Source: Blattamonas nauphoetae
Taxonomy: Eukaryota; Preaxostyla; Oxymonadida
DNA length: 64,000 bases
Assembly: GCA_033064195.1 (NCBI GenBank)
Contig: JARBJD010000190.1
Location: forward strand, 81,231-145,230
Direction of reading: 5' to 3'
Part shown: in pieces, positions 52,762-63,244 of the stretch
How positions within the stretch are numbered: the first letter of the stretch is position 1
Layout of the letters: each line of letters opens with the position of its first letter
Position numbers and translations under genes: made by a program
The notes under the pieces: model-generated
Seen by the model: only the letters and a program-made list of their open reading frames with translations
Databases searched by the model: none
What the model was told of the DNA's origin: nothing

Positions 52762-53559
52762 CGAGGAAGAGACGAAAGAAGAAGGTGAAAGAAAGACGAG
52801 AAAGGGTGTTGGAGGAAGTGGAAGTGAGCGGATGGTGGACAAGGAGGACGGATCAGACAGGCACGGATGTTCGGGAGGGAAGGAAGAAGAGTGGAAAGAG
52901 AGGAAAGAAGCAGACGAGGTGAAGAGAGGAAATGCACGACTCCCCTCCCACGCTTCTCTCCGCCTGTGTCCACTGCGGCCGACAAAGCTCAGCGTCGCTT
53001 TTCGTCGCGCTCGCCGACGACACCGCAACTGATGACAGTCTGTCACCTCACTCTTTACCAAATCCACCGCAATCACACTCGATGGGAGGACGAGATTGCG
53101 GATTGCTGACCTGAGGGGAAGCAGCTCAAGTGAGCACGTCGACGTGCAGATTGACAGACCGACAGAACGCCGGCACAACATACCTCGCTTCTTGCCACAT
53201 CGTCTCCGCCGTCGCTGCTATTCTGGCCAGTCACACCTCACATCGTTTTCATCGTTCACTCGATGGGTCGGTGCTGTCTGGAGATTGCAAGCTCAGCTGG
53301 CGACAGTGGAATGACTGTGGAGTGAACAGCAGAAGCAGGAGCAGAAAGAGGAACTGACGATGAGAGGGATGTGGAGGGTGAAGGAAAGGGGGAGGTGTTG
53401 ACGAGTGAGTTCTCATTAATCGAAAACGAGTACTGATCTCTCAGACTTTGTTGGTTGATTTTTGTTCTTCCTTTTGGACTCTATTTCTTCTCGATATCTT
53501 TCTTTTACTCACTGTTCGTGCTGACCCATAATAAATGACTCAACTCTGACTCAGATTGA
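52762..53559 (+). other. Decayed sequence between family A copies 5 and 6
   Basis: Short frames rich in Glu/Arg at 52754-53032, and a Ser/Arg-rich frame at 53130-53357 (AGTTYLASCHIVSAVAAILA). No family recognised. Probably fragments of other genes. Confidence 0.35.
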
Positions 53560-54630
53560 ATGGGCCAGATAATCAATGGATTTCGCTGCTGCTCCAGTTC
53601 AACTCGATCTTCTATGCCCTCCCCTCAGTTTCGGTTTTCAAGGGATTGCTCACGGTTCCTGAATTGGAAATACCATCGAAAAGAATCTCAACGCAAAAAG
53701 GCCATCGTCTTTCGATCTCTCGTTGCCACTGTGAAGTTGCAGCCTGCACTTGACGTCTCTCTGGAAGATAAAGCCGTCGACTTTCTCGAATTTGTGTCTT
53801 CAACCTTCCCCAACTCACTCGATCTTTTTCTCGACAGCTTTGCATCGAACTCTGATGAATCGTTGACCAACTTCGTACAGTCGATTGTGGTGCTTATTTC
53901 TTCGCCTAATCTTGTCATCACCACCGCAGCAATTCGGATGCTCTGGTCACTGCTGGTAGAATGTTCAACTCAACACACACTTGCCCTCGTCCAAGCGGAT
54001 CTGATCCCTCAAATCATCAGCACTCTCAATCCCCAGTCTCTTTCTTTCAAAGAAGCCGAAGATCTCCACATCTTTCTCTTGTCTCTCATCGGCTGGTATA
54101 TCAAACTCGCAACTCCATTTGATCTCGATGAAATCGAAACTGAAGATGACGATGAACAACCAGCTGTTTACGAGGCGGTTTTCCAGCAAGTTCTCGTTCC
54201 TTCGGAGAAATATCTTTGCCATCTGTGCATGAACCGCTTTTCGATCATCGATGGGGACCAATCTTCAGAATTCATGGAACTCCTCGCCCGACTCCTCGGA
54301 ATATGCACTCACTGTGAATTGTCAATGAATCTTGTTCGTGATATGCCAGTGATGCTCACGATTCCAAGTTATCTCACATTCTTCGAAGATGATTCCTCCA
54401 TCAGCTATTTTCTGGAAATAATGAACTATTCGCAAGAAGAATGGAACAACACAAGAGGAGAAGATAGACCCAGGTGGAAGGAATTGCATCGAATGTTGAG
54501 AATGGAGGGCATCGAAGATGTGATTGAAGAAAAGCTGCGAAACGACGAAGACGAAAACGGAAGCTATGTTGTTGCCGCTTCGATCGAATGGAACAACGTG
54601 CATGGCATGAACATTGCAGAACAGAACTAG
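53560..54630 (+). CDS. Family A helical-repeat protein, copy 6
   Basis: 356 aa, intact. The N-terminus MGQIINGFRCCSSSTRSS differs from its neighbours and could be lipidated (MG with nearby Cys). Then CSRFLNW, FRSLVATVKLQPALDVSLED, VVLISSPNLVITTAAIRML, QADLIPQIISTLNPQSLSFK, VPSEKYLCHLCMNRFSIIDG, and HRMLRMEGIEDVIEEKLRND at the end. All-helical. Function unknown. The family starts MTTLDVK or similar in sister copies, so the MG start is either a real change or a downstream choice. Confidence 0.76.
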   Translation: MGQIINGFRCCSSSTRSSMPSPQFRFSRDCSRFLNWKYHRKESQRKKAIVFRSLVATVKLQPALDVSLEDKAVDFLEFVSSTFPNSLDLFLDSFASNSDESLTNFVQSIVVLISSPNLVITTAAIRMLWSLLVECSTQHTLALVQADLIPQIISTLNPQSLSFKEAEDLHIFLLSLIGWYIKLATPFDLDEIETEDDDEQPAVYEAVFQQVLVPSEKYLCHLCMNRFSIIDGDQSSEFMELLARLLGICTHCELSMNLVRDMPVMLTIPSYLTFFEDDSSISYFLEIMNYSQEEWNNTRGEDRPRWKELHRMLRMEGIEDVIEEKLRNDEDENGSYVVAASIEWNNVHGMNIAEQN

Positions 54631-54689
54631 AAACCGACAAGAACCAGCGAACGTTCCGATCTGACTCTGACATCATTTGGACAACACTG

Positions 54690-55030
54690 TTTGTGTGAGA
54701 TCATTCTCAGCTCTGAAATCGCCTGGTGGTTTGGTTTGCCGGAACGATTCGGATTCTGTTCAAGGAACCTCACTACAAATCGACAGAATCATGCGACTTT
54801 AACGATCAACACAAATCACACCAGAAATGGAAGAAATGAAATAGAAATAGTCCAAGAACGGAGATGTTTCATCCAACTGCTTTTTGTGTTCTTCGACAGA
54901 ACCGTGATCAGTTGCCGATGCCCGTCCCAACACTCCAACAATCTCCGCCTCAATTATCCGCGATATCCACTCATTCCGCTCTCCATCATTCCACACACTC
55001 TCTCTGCTCTCTGCTTTTCAAGATGATGCA
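54690..55030 (+). pseudogene. Decayed family S tail
   Basis: 54760-54840 resembles the last exon of family S copy 7 (RIDRI..., ending TPEMEE-like), with stops. The following 120 bp match 39930-40040. So a family S gene once stood here or was copied here. Confidence 0.55.
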
Positions 55031-55772
55031 CGAATGTTCTGTTCATTTGATGCACAATGTGTGAATGGGGATGACAAGAATGACGAACGTGGAATTCGGA
55101 ACGACAAGGGACATCGCACTGGTCAGCCCACACATCAGCACAACATCATTTTGGTTGATTGGTGTCCGATACTGCGTTTACATGAAGCACATCATTCTGC
55201 TCTCCCAACAACATGACCCATCTTCATCACATCGCCACAAGTCCCTCCGCATCTCCAATCTCAGATGATTATGTGCTGATCCATCACCAAGACAGCATTC
55301 ACCGCACTTTCCTTGTTGGACTTGTTCTCCATTTCTGCGACAAAGCCCAAACAGACCGCGGAATTGTCGTCGATGCTCGAAGTCAATGAAGATATGCGAA
55401 CCACATCCAGCCGAAGTGGAACATGCAACAATGAATGACAAAGGGCATATGGACATCATTAGTCCTCGCAAACACAAACACGGGTGAATGGACGATGGGC
55501 ACAAACAGATCCTGGACAATCCTGGCAACAGTATTTTGCGAGCCCTTTGGACTGTTTTCCCATCTTTCGTCGATGATTGGGTGAATTCCGCCGAGTCCTT
55601 CCTCTGCCACAACTTGCTTACGAACAAATTGCTTCCACATCTCCCGACTGGATTGTTCTCGCTTCACAACTTGGAAACGTCGGATTCTTCGTTCAACTCG
55701 CTCGTGATCATCCGACCGTTGATCTCTCAGCTCGCATCGCTTGTGATCATTTCTTTTGGATCCGACTAGATC
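55031..55772 (+). other. Decayed sequence with an unknown open frame
   Basis: 55488-55769 (93 codons, e.g. NPGNSILRALWTVFPSFVDD) and, in another frame, 55577-55879 (e.g. LPQLAYEQIASTSPDWIVLA and LARDHPTVDLSARIACDHFF) look weakly protein-like. Neither has a known motif. Confidence 0.35.
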
Positions 55773-56234
55773 GTGGCAGTTCCAAGCGAGCTGTTCCGTC
55801 TCCCATGCTGCCACTCTGCTCCTCTCACCGCACAATGTGCCCTCTCTCCCATCAGCTCCCTCGACCCCCCAAATTGTGAGTGGTCTCTTGGATTCGTGGA
55901 TCCACTCAGCTCATCGCTGATATCTGAAACACTCAGGAACATTGACGCATCATCATGTTGTACTCTGTCCTCTGGAGTGGCTCTTCTTTGCGTCGAACCT
56001 GCTGACCTCTGTGCCCCCGCTTCTCTCGCGATTTCTGAGCTGAACACACTTTCACTTGTTGGGAACGGGATTTGGGAGCTTCCGTTTTCTTTCTTTCTCT
56101 CGCTGCCGAACTTGCGTCGCGTGGAATTGTCGTTGAACGAGCTGACGCCGACGATTCATCGAAACATACTCGCCACACACGCCAACCGCACTGGCACTGG
56201 CCTCTTCTTTTTCGTGTCCGTCTTGTTTGTGTAA
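55773..56234 (+). CDS. Short leucine-rich-repeat-like ORF
   Basis: 153 aa. The second half has an LRR pattern: ISELNTLSLVGNGIWELPFS then FFLSLPNLRRVELSLNELT. The first half is Cys-rich (LPCCHSAPLTAQC). No signal peptide or membrane anchor is certain. It may be a fragment of a larger LRR protein or a broken gene; only 1.5 repeats are present. Low certainty that it is expressed. Confidence 0.4.
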   Translation: MAVPSELFRLPCCHSAPLTAQCALSPISSLDPPNCEWSLGFVDPLSSSLISETLRNIDASSCCTLSSGVALLCVEPADLCAPASLAISELNTLSLVGNGIWELPFSFFLSLPNLRRVELSLNELTPTIHRNILATHANRTGTGLFFFVSVLFV

Positions 56235-56432
56235 GCCCACCAGCTCAAAATGATTGTTCTGAAATGTCGCTGTTGTTCGCTTCGTTCGTAGGTTTCCTCT
56301 TGATTCATGAATCGATGCAATCATCGTTGGTTTACGTTTCTTCTTCCTTTTGGACGTCGTTTTCATCTCACACTCTTTCTTTCTTCCATTCATTTGACCC
56401 ATAACGAGTGATTTTCCTCCGAATCTGAGAGA

Positions 56433-57505
56433 ATGACGACCTTAGACACAAAACCATGCTCTGCCACCGATTCTCGTTGCCCTGGTATCTCTTCACACTG
56501 CTTTTCAATTCTGCAGACTGTTCTCTTTTCATGAATTGGAACAAAGGATGCCTTAAATCTGATGGCGAAGTGGCCGCTGTCTTTCGATCTCTGGTTGCCA
56601 CTTTGAAGTCCCATCCTTCCCTTGATGACTCTCTGGAAGGGAAAGCCGTGACACTTCTCAAATCTGTTTCTCCACGCAACCTCAAATCAACAACTGCTTT
56701 TCTCCACAGCTTTGCTTCGAACTCTGATGAATCTCTGAGCATCTTCATCCAGTGCATTGTGGTGCTCATTTCCTCACCCAGTCCGATCATCACCACAGCA
56801 ACAATGAGGATGCTCAAAGTTTTGATGTCGAACTGTACCGTTGGAGTCCGACTTGCCCTCGCCAAAGCTGATCTGATCCCTCAACTCATCAACACTCTCA
56901 ATCCCCATTCTCTTTCACTTGCCGAATCGCTCGCTATCCACATTTCTCTCCTTCACATTCTCAACAATTCCTTCTCACTCGCAACGCCGGATGGTCTCAA
57001 ATATCTGGATATTGAAGATCGGAATGAACAGCAAGCTGTCCACGAGGTGGTTTTGCAGCAAGTTCTGGCGCCTTCGGAGAAGTATATATGTCATTTGTGT
57101 GGAAACCGCTTTTCGATCGTGGAAAGGAGCATGTCGACCGCTATCATGGTTCTTTTTTCTTCCCTCCTTGAAATAACTCCTTGTTATCAACCGATCATGC
57201 ATTTTGTTCTTCATCTGCCAGTGATTCTCACGCTTCCAAGTTGTCTCACATTCTTCGAAGATGATCAGTCAATCTGGCGTTTTCTGTACATCATGATCAC
57301 TCGCCAGTGGGAATCGAACGAAAAAAGGGGAAACGAGCAAGAAATATGGATGAAAGTGCATCGAATGCTGAGAATGGAGGGCGTCGAAGATGTGAGCGAG
57401 GAAAGACTCCGAAACGACAAAAAGGGATCCTTCGGAGCAGATATTGTTTCCCGCTCGATTGCATGGAACAATCTGCTGGGCATAAACCTTCCCTGGCGTG
57501 GATAG
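56433..57505 (+). pseudogene. Family A helical-repeat protein, copy 7, 5' frameshift
   Basis: From ATG 56433 the N-terminus matches sister copies (MTTLDTKPCSATDSRCPGIS) but hits a stop after a one-base deletion near 56502-56507, where copy 4 has 'tcacattctgc' and this copy 'tcaattctgc'. An alternative ATG at 56456 in the other frame gives an intact 349-aa protein with a new 20-residue start, then the conserved body: SADCSLFMNW, FRSLVATLKSHPSLDDSLEG, ADLIPQLINTLNPHSLSL, APSEKYICHLCGNRFS, HRMLRMEGVEDVSEE, WNNLLGIN. So the gene may still be functional from the second start. Confidence 0.72.
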
Positions 57506-58291
57506 AAAGACCACAGAACCAGCTCCTCATTCTCCCGTTGATGTCGCCCGTCTTCGGCAGCAGCTCAAGAATGGACCCAGCCACTCGCGATTTGTGGTCG
57601 GATGGGATGCGTTGGACAATGCGGACATCGATGTGGATGCGACAGGATGGCATCCATCTCCACTTGGAGCAGACCCGCTTTTGGGATTGGCGTGCTCTCG
57701 TCGCCTTCGCTGCTGTCTCTCATCAACCAGTCTGTCTCCAACTTGCTTCGTTCCCATCGTTGTTCATCTTGACACCTCGGCCGTCGGCGTGTTTGAGAAA
57801 AATCGGAGACGGATGAAGTCGAACACCAACCAGAAGCGAATGAAGACGTTTGATGAGACAAACAGGAGCCTGGGCATGTGTAGGACGAGGAGCTGATCGG
57901 TTCAGGCGAGATGACCGAGTGATGGCTCGAGCAGCAGTAACACGTGTGAACAAAGATTGTATCGGAGACCGACAGGAATCAGGGATGGGAGAACAGGGAA
58001 CGACCAGCACCATCCGCGGCCGAATCAGGTCAGCTCCACTCTCTCACATCTTCCACACAATCTAACTCAAAGTGGTGACCGCTCTACGTTACTTTTGAAG
58101 GAAATGGAGTGGACGAAGCGTGGTGAGGAAGCGAGGATCCAGCAGGAACAGCTGGAGACGCAGCTCAGAGCGAGCCAAATGACGGGAAAGAGTAAACAGT
58201 GTTGTGTCGTGTTTTCATGTTGTCATCTCACGTTTATTGTTGAAGACTCCACTCTGACCCGTAACGTGTGAATCGAACAGACTCAGATTGA
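57506..58291 (+). pseudogene. Decayed block after family A copy 7
   Basis: 57506-57745 pairs with 51999-52260 (frame GPSHSRFVVGWDALDNADID). Beyond it, 57850-58065 and 58100-58190 (KEMEWTKRGEEARIQQEQLE) are short coding-like pieces of no known family. Confidence 0.5.
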
Positions 58292-59365
58292 ATGACGACT
58301 TTGGACGTGAAGCAATCCTCATCCACTGATTCTTCTTGCCCTGCTATCTCTTCACCCTGCTTTTCACATTCTCCAGACTGTTCTCCATTTCTGAATTGGA
58401 ACGAAGGAGAACTTAAATCTGATGGCGAAGTGGCCGCTGTCTTTCGATCTCTCGTTGCCACTTTGAAGTTACAGCCTGCATTTGTTGTCTCCCTGGAAGG
58501 GAAAGCCGTCAAATTCCTCGAATATCTGCATCCACACAACATCGAATCAACAACTGATTTTCTCTCCAGTTTTGCATCGAACTCTGATGAATCTCTGAAT
58601 ATCTTCATCCAGTCGATTGTGGTGCTCATTTCCTCACCCAGTCCGGTCATCACCACAGCAGCCATGAAGTTTGTGAGAACACTTTTCGAATGGTGTTCAA
58701 CAAAAACCCGACTTGCCCTCGGGAAAGCTGATCTGATCCCTCGACTCATCAACACTCTCAACTTGCCGTCTCTTTCGCTTGCAGAATCAGTCGATATCCA
58801 CGCCAATCTCATGACAACCATCACCTGGTCTCTCTGGCTCTCCACTCCAGGTGCCCTCTCTCAACTCGAAGTTAAAGATGGCGACGAGCAAGCAGATGTT
58901 CGCGAGACTGTTTTGCAGCAAGCTCTCGTGCCTTCGGAGAAATATCTTTGCCATTTGTGCGCGAACCGCTTTTCGATCATCGTTGGAGACCAATCTTATG
59001 AATACATGCGTCTTCTTTCTTCCATCCTTGAAATCACTCCATATCATCAACCAATAATGGACTTTGTTCTTCTTATGCCAGTCTTTCTCGCCGTCCCAAG
59101 TTGTCTCGCATTCTTCGAACACGATGCTTCAATCGACAGTTTTCTGTATTTGATGATCGCTTCACAAGACAAATGGAACAGAAAAAGAGAAGCAGTGCAA
59201 CAGACGGTGAAGACAGTGCATCGAATACTGAGACTGGAGGGCATCGAAGATGTGATGGAAGCGAAACTCCAAAACGACAAAGATACAACATGTGGAAGAT
59301 CCATTGTTGACGAGTCGACTCAATTGAATGACTTGCTGGGCATGAACATTCCACGGCGTGGATAG
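58292..59365 (+). CDS. Family A helical-repeat protein, copy 8
   Basis: 357 aa, intact; best representative of the family. MTTLDVKQSSSTDSSCPAIS; CSPFLNWNEGELKSDGEVAA; FRSLVATLKLQPAFVVSLEG; SFASNSDESLNIFIQSIVVL; KADLIPRLINTLNLPSLSLA; VPSEKYLCHLCANRFSIIVG; HRILRLEGIEDVMEAKLQND; LLGMNIPRRG. About 12 to 14 amphipathic helices by eye. An armadillo/HEAT-type scaffold is the most likely fold. No signal peptide, membrane segment or active site. Confidence 0.78.
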   Translation: MTTLDVKQSSSTDSSCPAISSPCFSHSPDCSPFLNWNEGELKSDGEVAAVFRSLVATLKLQPAFVVSLEGKAVKFLEYLHPHNIESTTDFLSSFASNSDESLNIFIQSIVVLISSPSPVITTAAMKFVRTLFEWCSTKTRLALGKADLIPRLINTLNLPSLSLAESVDIHANLMTTITWSLWLSTPGALSQLEVKDGDEQADVRETVLQQALVPSEKYLCHLCANRFSIIVGDQSYEYMRLLSSILEITPYHQPIMDFVLLMPVFLAVPSCLAFFEHDASIDSFLYLMIASQDKWNRKREAVQQTVKTVHRILRLEGIEDVMEAKLQNDKDTTCGRSIVDESTQLNDLLGMNIPRRG

Positions 59366-60096
59366 AACACGGACAAGAACCAGCGACTGTTTCGGATTGT
59401 TTGTGGCTTCTTTAGGACAACAAGCACTGTTTGTGTGAAACCAGCAAGGATCAAAAGGGGTTGAGCTGTTTGCTGGGAAGAAACAGCCATTACTGACCAT
59501 TCTGACTGTATTCAAACACGAAGAATCAACCCCAAATCATTCTGTCTCTCTGACACCACTTTCGAGCCTACGGAACGCTCGACACCGGCGACCGCATTCA
59601 TCAGCCATCCACGCCACGTTGAGCCTGCCAAACCTGCGTTCATCCTACTACTGTCCAGAATGAGACGACCACACTCCGACCGAGATTCTGGGACGAATGT
59701 GAACGGAATGAAATGAGAACTTTGATGGGCTGATTATTCCTTTTGTTTTGATTCTTTTGCTGTTATCTTTTTGTCTCTAAGCATCTTCTAAATCACTCAT
59801 TCGACGTCACAACACCTTTTCGTCTCAAAATCACGATATGAAGCGATATTTTGAATGTATCGAACAGATCGTTTGTCGTACGAGCGAAGTGTTCATCCAA
59901 TGAACGGATGGTCATCTGCCTCATTCCTTCGCTATTCGCGTTGGGCTCCGTTTCAAAAAAAAAGAATGGGAAAGAAGATGATGAGGCGCTCATCTAACAC
60001 ACAAACAGTGTGCTAGCGTCGATAACACGAAAATAATGGTTAGAATGGATGAGTGACCACAGAGAAGCATCTCAACAACATAACGATGCTCGGAAG
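59366..60096. other. Intergenic region
   Basis: No gene seen. Contains the right 300-bp direct repeat (59605-59912, matching 50560-50860) and a short A-run near 59955. Confidence 0.4.
59605..59912 (+). repeat. Direct repeat flanking the family A array, right copy
   Basis: Matches 50560-50860. It includes the run from 'ccacgccacgttgagcctg' to 'gttcatccaatgaac'. The position on the far side of the array suggests one arm of a duplication or unequal exchange. Confidence 0.8.
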
Positions 60097-61038
60097 TTAG
60101 TTAGGAGATGGACGAGGTCCACTCGGTTTGAGGGTCATGCGAGAGTAGACCTGCCCCCGAGGAAGCACAGGAGCCTCTGTCAGACCAGCTGTCGAACGAC
60201 CGAAGTAATACTGCTCTCGCTCCGACGAATTTCCTCCAGGAATCTCAATCGCGCGGACGGGACAGAAGTTGAAACAGGCGCAGCAGCCAAAGCAGTTGTC
60301 GGCATTAAATGTCGGAATCTTCACTGCACTGCCTGCTTCGGGCTTCGTCATCGCGTTGTACGCGCAGTGGGACACACACGAGTAGCATCCGATGCACTTC
60401 GACGCATCGACCACCATTGGACCAAACACCACTTTCGGCTTGTTGTCTTCCGGATGAATTGTCTCTGTCACAATTTCGTGCATTTCTGCTGCTTCTCCTT
60501 TCTCCAGTCGAGACACGAGTTGCGCAATGAATTCTTCCTCCTTCTTCTTCTCTTCCGGACGCTCGGCATCGTATGTCCCGCGAGCTGATTGCAGAGGAAC
60601 TGCATTTTCCGGATACATGATGAAAGTCCCTCCAAGATATTTGGCATTCTTGTTCTTCAACATCAGCTGGGTCGCGGTGAAATCCACTGCTTTTCCTGGC
60701 TCGTTCCCGAATGTGGTATACACGAAATAATACTTCATATTCCCAAAGATCGAGGATGGACTGTTCCGCTCATTCAGAATCTTCATGAATCCATCTGGGA
60801 CGGTGTAGTACGAAATATATGTTCCAATTCCAACAACCTCCGCCTCCGCCACATCAGCCTGGTACTTCGCCGTCAGAGGCGTCACTGAAGTTTCTCCGAG
60901 AGTGACATATTCCTTCAGCATCGCAAAACCATCGTGAAGAGCCACCGAGTGACCAGCTCCCTCCAGCGCTTTCTGGACAAGCATGGTTACGTGTTTAGTA
61001 TTTCCGGTCGTCGAGAAATAGAGAAGCACAACTTTCAT
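60097..61038 (-). CDS. Flavodoxin-ferredoxin fusion (EFR1-type)
   Basis: Predicted electron-transfer protein of anaerobic metabolism: an FMN-binding flavodoxin domain fused to a two-cluster ferredoxin. From MKVVLLYFSTTGNTKH (start 61038) it has 313 aa. The phosphate-binding loop is FSTTGNT near residue 8; GIGTYISYYTVPDGF is typical of the second flavin loop. The C-terminal third has two 4Fe-4S motifs with CxxCxxCxxxC spacing: CIGCYSCVSHC and CFGCCACFNFCP. The frame is open further up to 61128, but those 30 residues are not flavodoxin-like. No targeting peptide, so cytosolic. Likely partners are pyruvate:ferredoxin oxidoreductase and [FeFe] hydrogenase, not in this window. Confidence 0.88.
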   Translation of the reverse strand: MKVVLLYFSTTGNTKHVTMLVQKALEGAGHSVALHDGFAMLKEYVTLGETSVTPLTAKYQADVAEAEVVGIGTYISYYTVPDGFMKILNERNSPSSIFGNMKYYFVYTTFGNEPGKAVDFTATQLMLKNKNAKYLGGTFIMYPENAVPLQSARGTYDAERPEEKKKEEEFIAQLVSRLEKGEAAEMHEIVTETIHPEDNKPKVVFGPMVVDASKCIGCYSCVSHCAYNAMTKPEAGSAVKIPTFNADNCFGCCACFNFCPVRAIEIPGGNSSEREQYYFGRSTAGLTEAPVLPRGQVYSRMTLKPSGPRPSPN

Positions 61039-61339
61039 AGCGTTTTCGGAGATGATCGGGATCACATAACCATAATTTTCACAAACACATATCTCGATCT
61101 TCGCTTCTTCAATCGGCATTAAAAACATCCAATCATCTCAGTTGTCGATTGCCCATCGCATTCTGGCACCGATAGCCAAGATGCTCGGGTCGATTCGAAT
61201 CGTGAAGTGCTCTGTTAAACAGGATCCAAAGAATCATGAAAATCTCGAAAGATGAACAGGCAAAAAGACCCAATCCACAAACTGGGCAACAATTGACAGA
61301 TCCACCACGACAAGCGGGGAAGACGTGGGCGTGTTCGCT

Positions 61340-62530
61340 TCACGAAGAGAGGAGCGGATCGGTCTCCCTTGTTCGGCCTCGCAAATCTGTTGAGTTCACA
61401 GAATACACCCCAGCACTGCTGCTTCTGGAGTCTGCCGAATTCTCAGAGTGCGAGGAGGTGGAGTGGGGCTGGCGGGAGCGATTGTGTTTCTTCGGCTTGG
61501 AGGACAGGATGGAGGAGCAGAGGAGGATAAACAATGTTGGCAATCCTTCCCAGAGAACTTGGAGAAGAGTGAAAAGCCACGAGAAGCCAGCACTAAGAAA
61601 AGAGAGTGAAAGATGAGAAATGAAAGATGGGATGGGACAATTCCACAAATGATACAACTAAACAACGGGAGTGAGTAACAAACCATCCCTTACTTCGCTG
61701 GGAGGGGTCGGGGGAGGAGAAACATCGTTGGAATGCGGAGTACAGATACGCCGAAATTCGGTTGGTGTTTGTGAGGCGAAGCAGTGAGTACAGAAACCGA
61801 AGAAGGAAAATCAAGAGAATCAGCACGGAAAACACAATCAGAGCGCGGATCCGGCCCTTGAAACGCCCCAAACTCTGCCCAAAACAGAGCAGACGCACGA
61901 GCTGGTATGTCGTGATCGAGATGCAGATGACAACAGTAAAGTAGAGAACCGGGCTCAAGATGAGCGAAATGTTATGCTCCATTAATGTTGTGTTGTTCTG
62001 GGCGGAATTAAGAGGAGAAAACGATGAAGATAATGACGAGAACAAATCGGAATGAAGAATGAGAATAAACAACGAAAATTACAAACCAGTGAAACAATCG
62101 TCAGAACAAGCGAAACCACGAAAAAAATCGCAAGTAGGACGGAAAAGAAGATGAGGAGAATCAGATCCGAACGACAGCGGCCCTTCGCAGGCGGAAGGAG
62201 CGCAGTGGAGATCCACATTGACAACGCCAGCCATGCCACCACAAATAGAAACCGCGGGACTTGGTCGTTGAAGAAAAGGCAGCTGAAAGTGTTCCAGGGG
62301 AGTGGCACGGAGAAGAGGAACGCCTTAGAGAAGGTGAAGAATGTGATTGTGGAGTGAAAGAGCAGTCGAGCCAAGTCTCGGCGTGGGTGCGGTCTCTTCA
62401 ACGTTTTGAGCAGAAATTGAAGTCCAATTCCGAATGCGATGTAATACCAGACGATCAAGATGACCAAAGCTCCCGAGGTGTTGTAAGCATCTGAAAGGAA
62501 CAGTGAACAGGCTAAGAAGCAGACTTGGAC
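61340..62530 (-). CDS. Multi-pass membrane protein, possibly THH1/TOM1/TOM3-like
   Basis: Minus-strand exons: about 62500-62087, 61997 to about 61709, and about 61657-61340. Seven hydrophobic segments: ALVILIVWYYIAFGIGLQFL; FTFSKAFLFSVPL; FLFVVAWLALSMWI; LILLIFFSVLLAIFFVVSLV; LILSPVLYFTVVICISITTY; ALIVFSVLILLIFLLRFLYS; WLFTLLQVLWEGLPTLFILL. The C-terminal tail is Ser-rich and polar, ending at 61340. The intron at 61998-62086 (89 nt) is clean. The last intron is phase-ambiguous (donor GTAAGG near 61707), and the first exon with the start codon cannot be fixed; 'ccctttcag' precedes 62491. Topology resembles GPCR-like or TOM1/THH1-type proteins; function unknown. Confidence 0.6.
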
Positions 62531-63244
62531 AACTGCTTACCGACAACCAGGATTGACGCTCGAGATCCATGGGTGGCCGCCCATTATGGGTCAGATCTCA
62601 CTGAACACCTAAATCGTCTTCTTTGAACTAGAAATAAACATGCTTTCAGATGTACATGTCCAGACCTTAGTAGCTTGAGTTCAATGCGGTACAAATTAAG
62701 ATCGACTGACTTCAAGATGAGAAAGAGGACATGATAGACCATCCACAAAATGGGACAATATTTTTGACATCATAGAAAAGTACGAGCCCCCATCGAAACC
62801 GACCGTCGCCTTTCTTTTTTTTCAATATTTTCCAATCTCTCTCCAATAACTCTTTCACACCTCAAACAACTGAATGCGAGTGTTTTTTTTGAAAATCTTC
62901 CCACCAGAAGCCTTTTCGGCTGGATGATTCAGAAAAATATGGGTTGATCGTCATTTGATGGGCAATGTTCTTTCAACCATCTTCCTCACTACACTGGATA
63001 TGGTATACAGGGTGAATGTCTGCTTTACCACCATATTACATCTTCTCTCAATCTCTCTCCTCTGTTCTCTCTCTCTTCGCACAACATTGAAGCATGGATG
63101 TATGAATTCAGTTTTATTCACTTTTAGTGGTGTAGTATCTCAAACAATTGATATTGCTTTGGTTGGGTTTCGAAAGAAAGTGTAAATTGTGAGTTGAAAA
63201 CAACAATATGCATGAAAGACTCAATTAAGATGGAAAGTGTTGAT
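62531..63244. other. Region without clear gene
   Basis: Contains a T-run near 62812-62821. A 76-codon frame at 62955-63185 is hydrophobic (TILHLLSISLLCSLSLRTTL), but it has no support from motif or neighbours. Otherwise I see nothing. Confidence 0.35.

Noticed and set aside
55773..56234. Bacterial-type LRR effector
   Set aside because: Only about 1.5 repeats, no export signal; more likely a fragment of a host LRR protein.
62955..63185. Small hydrophobic 76-codon protein
   Set aside because: No family, no neighbour support, and AT-rich sequence often gives hydrophobic frames; left as undetermined.
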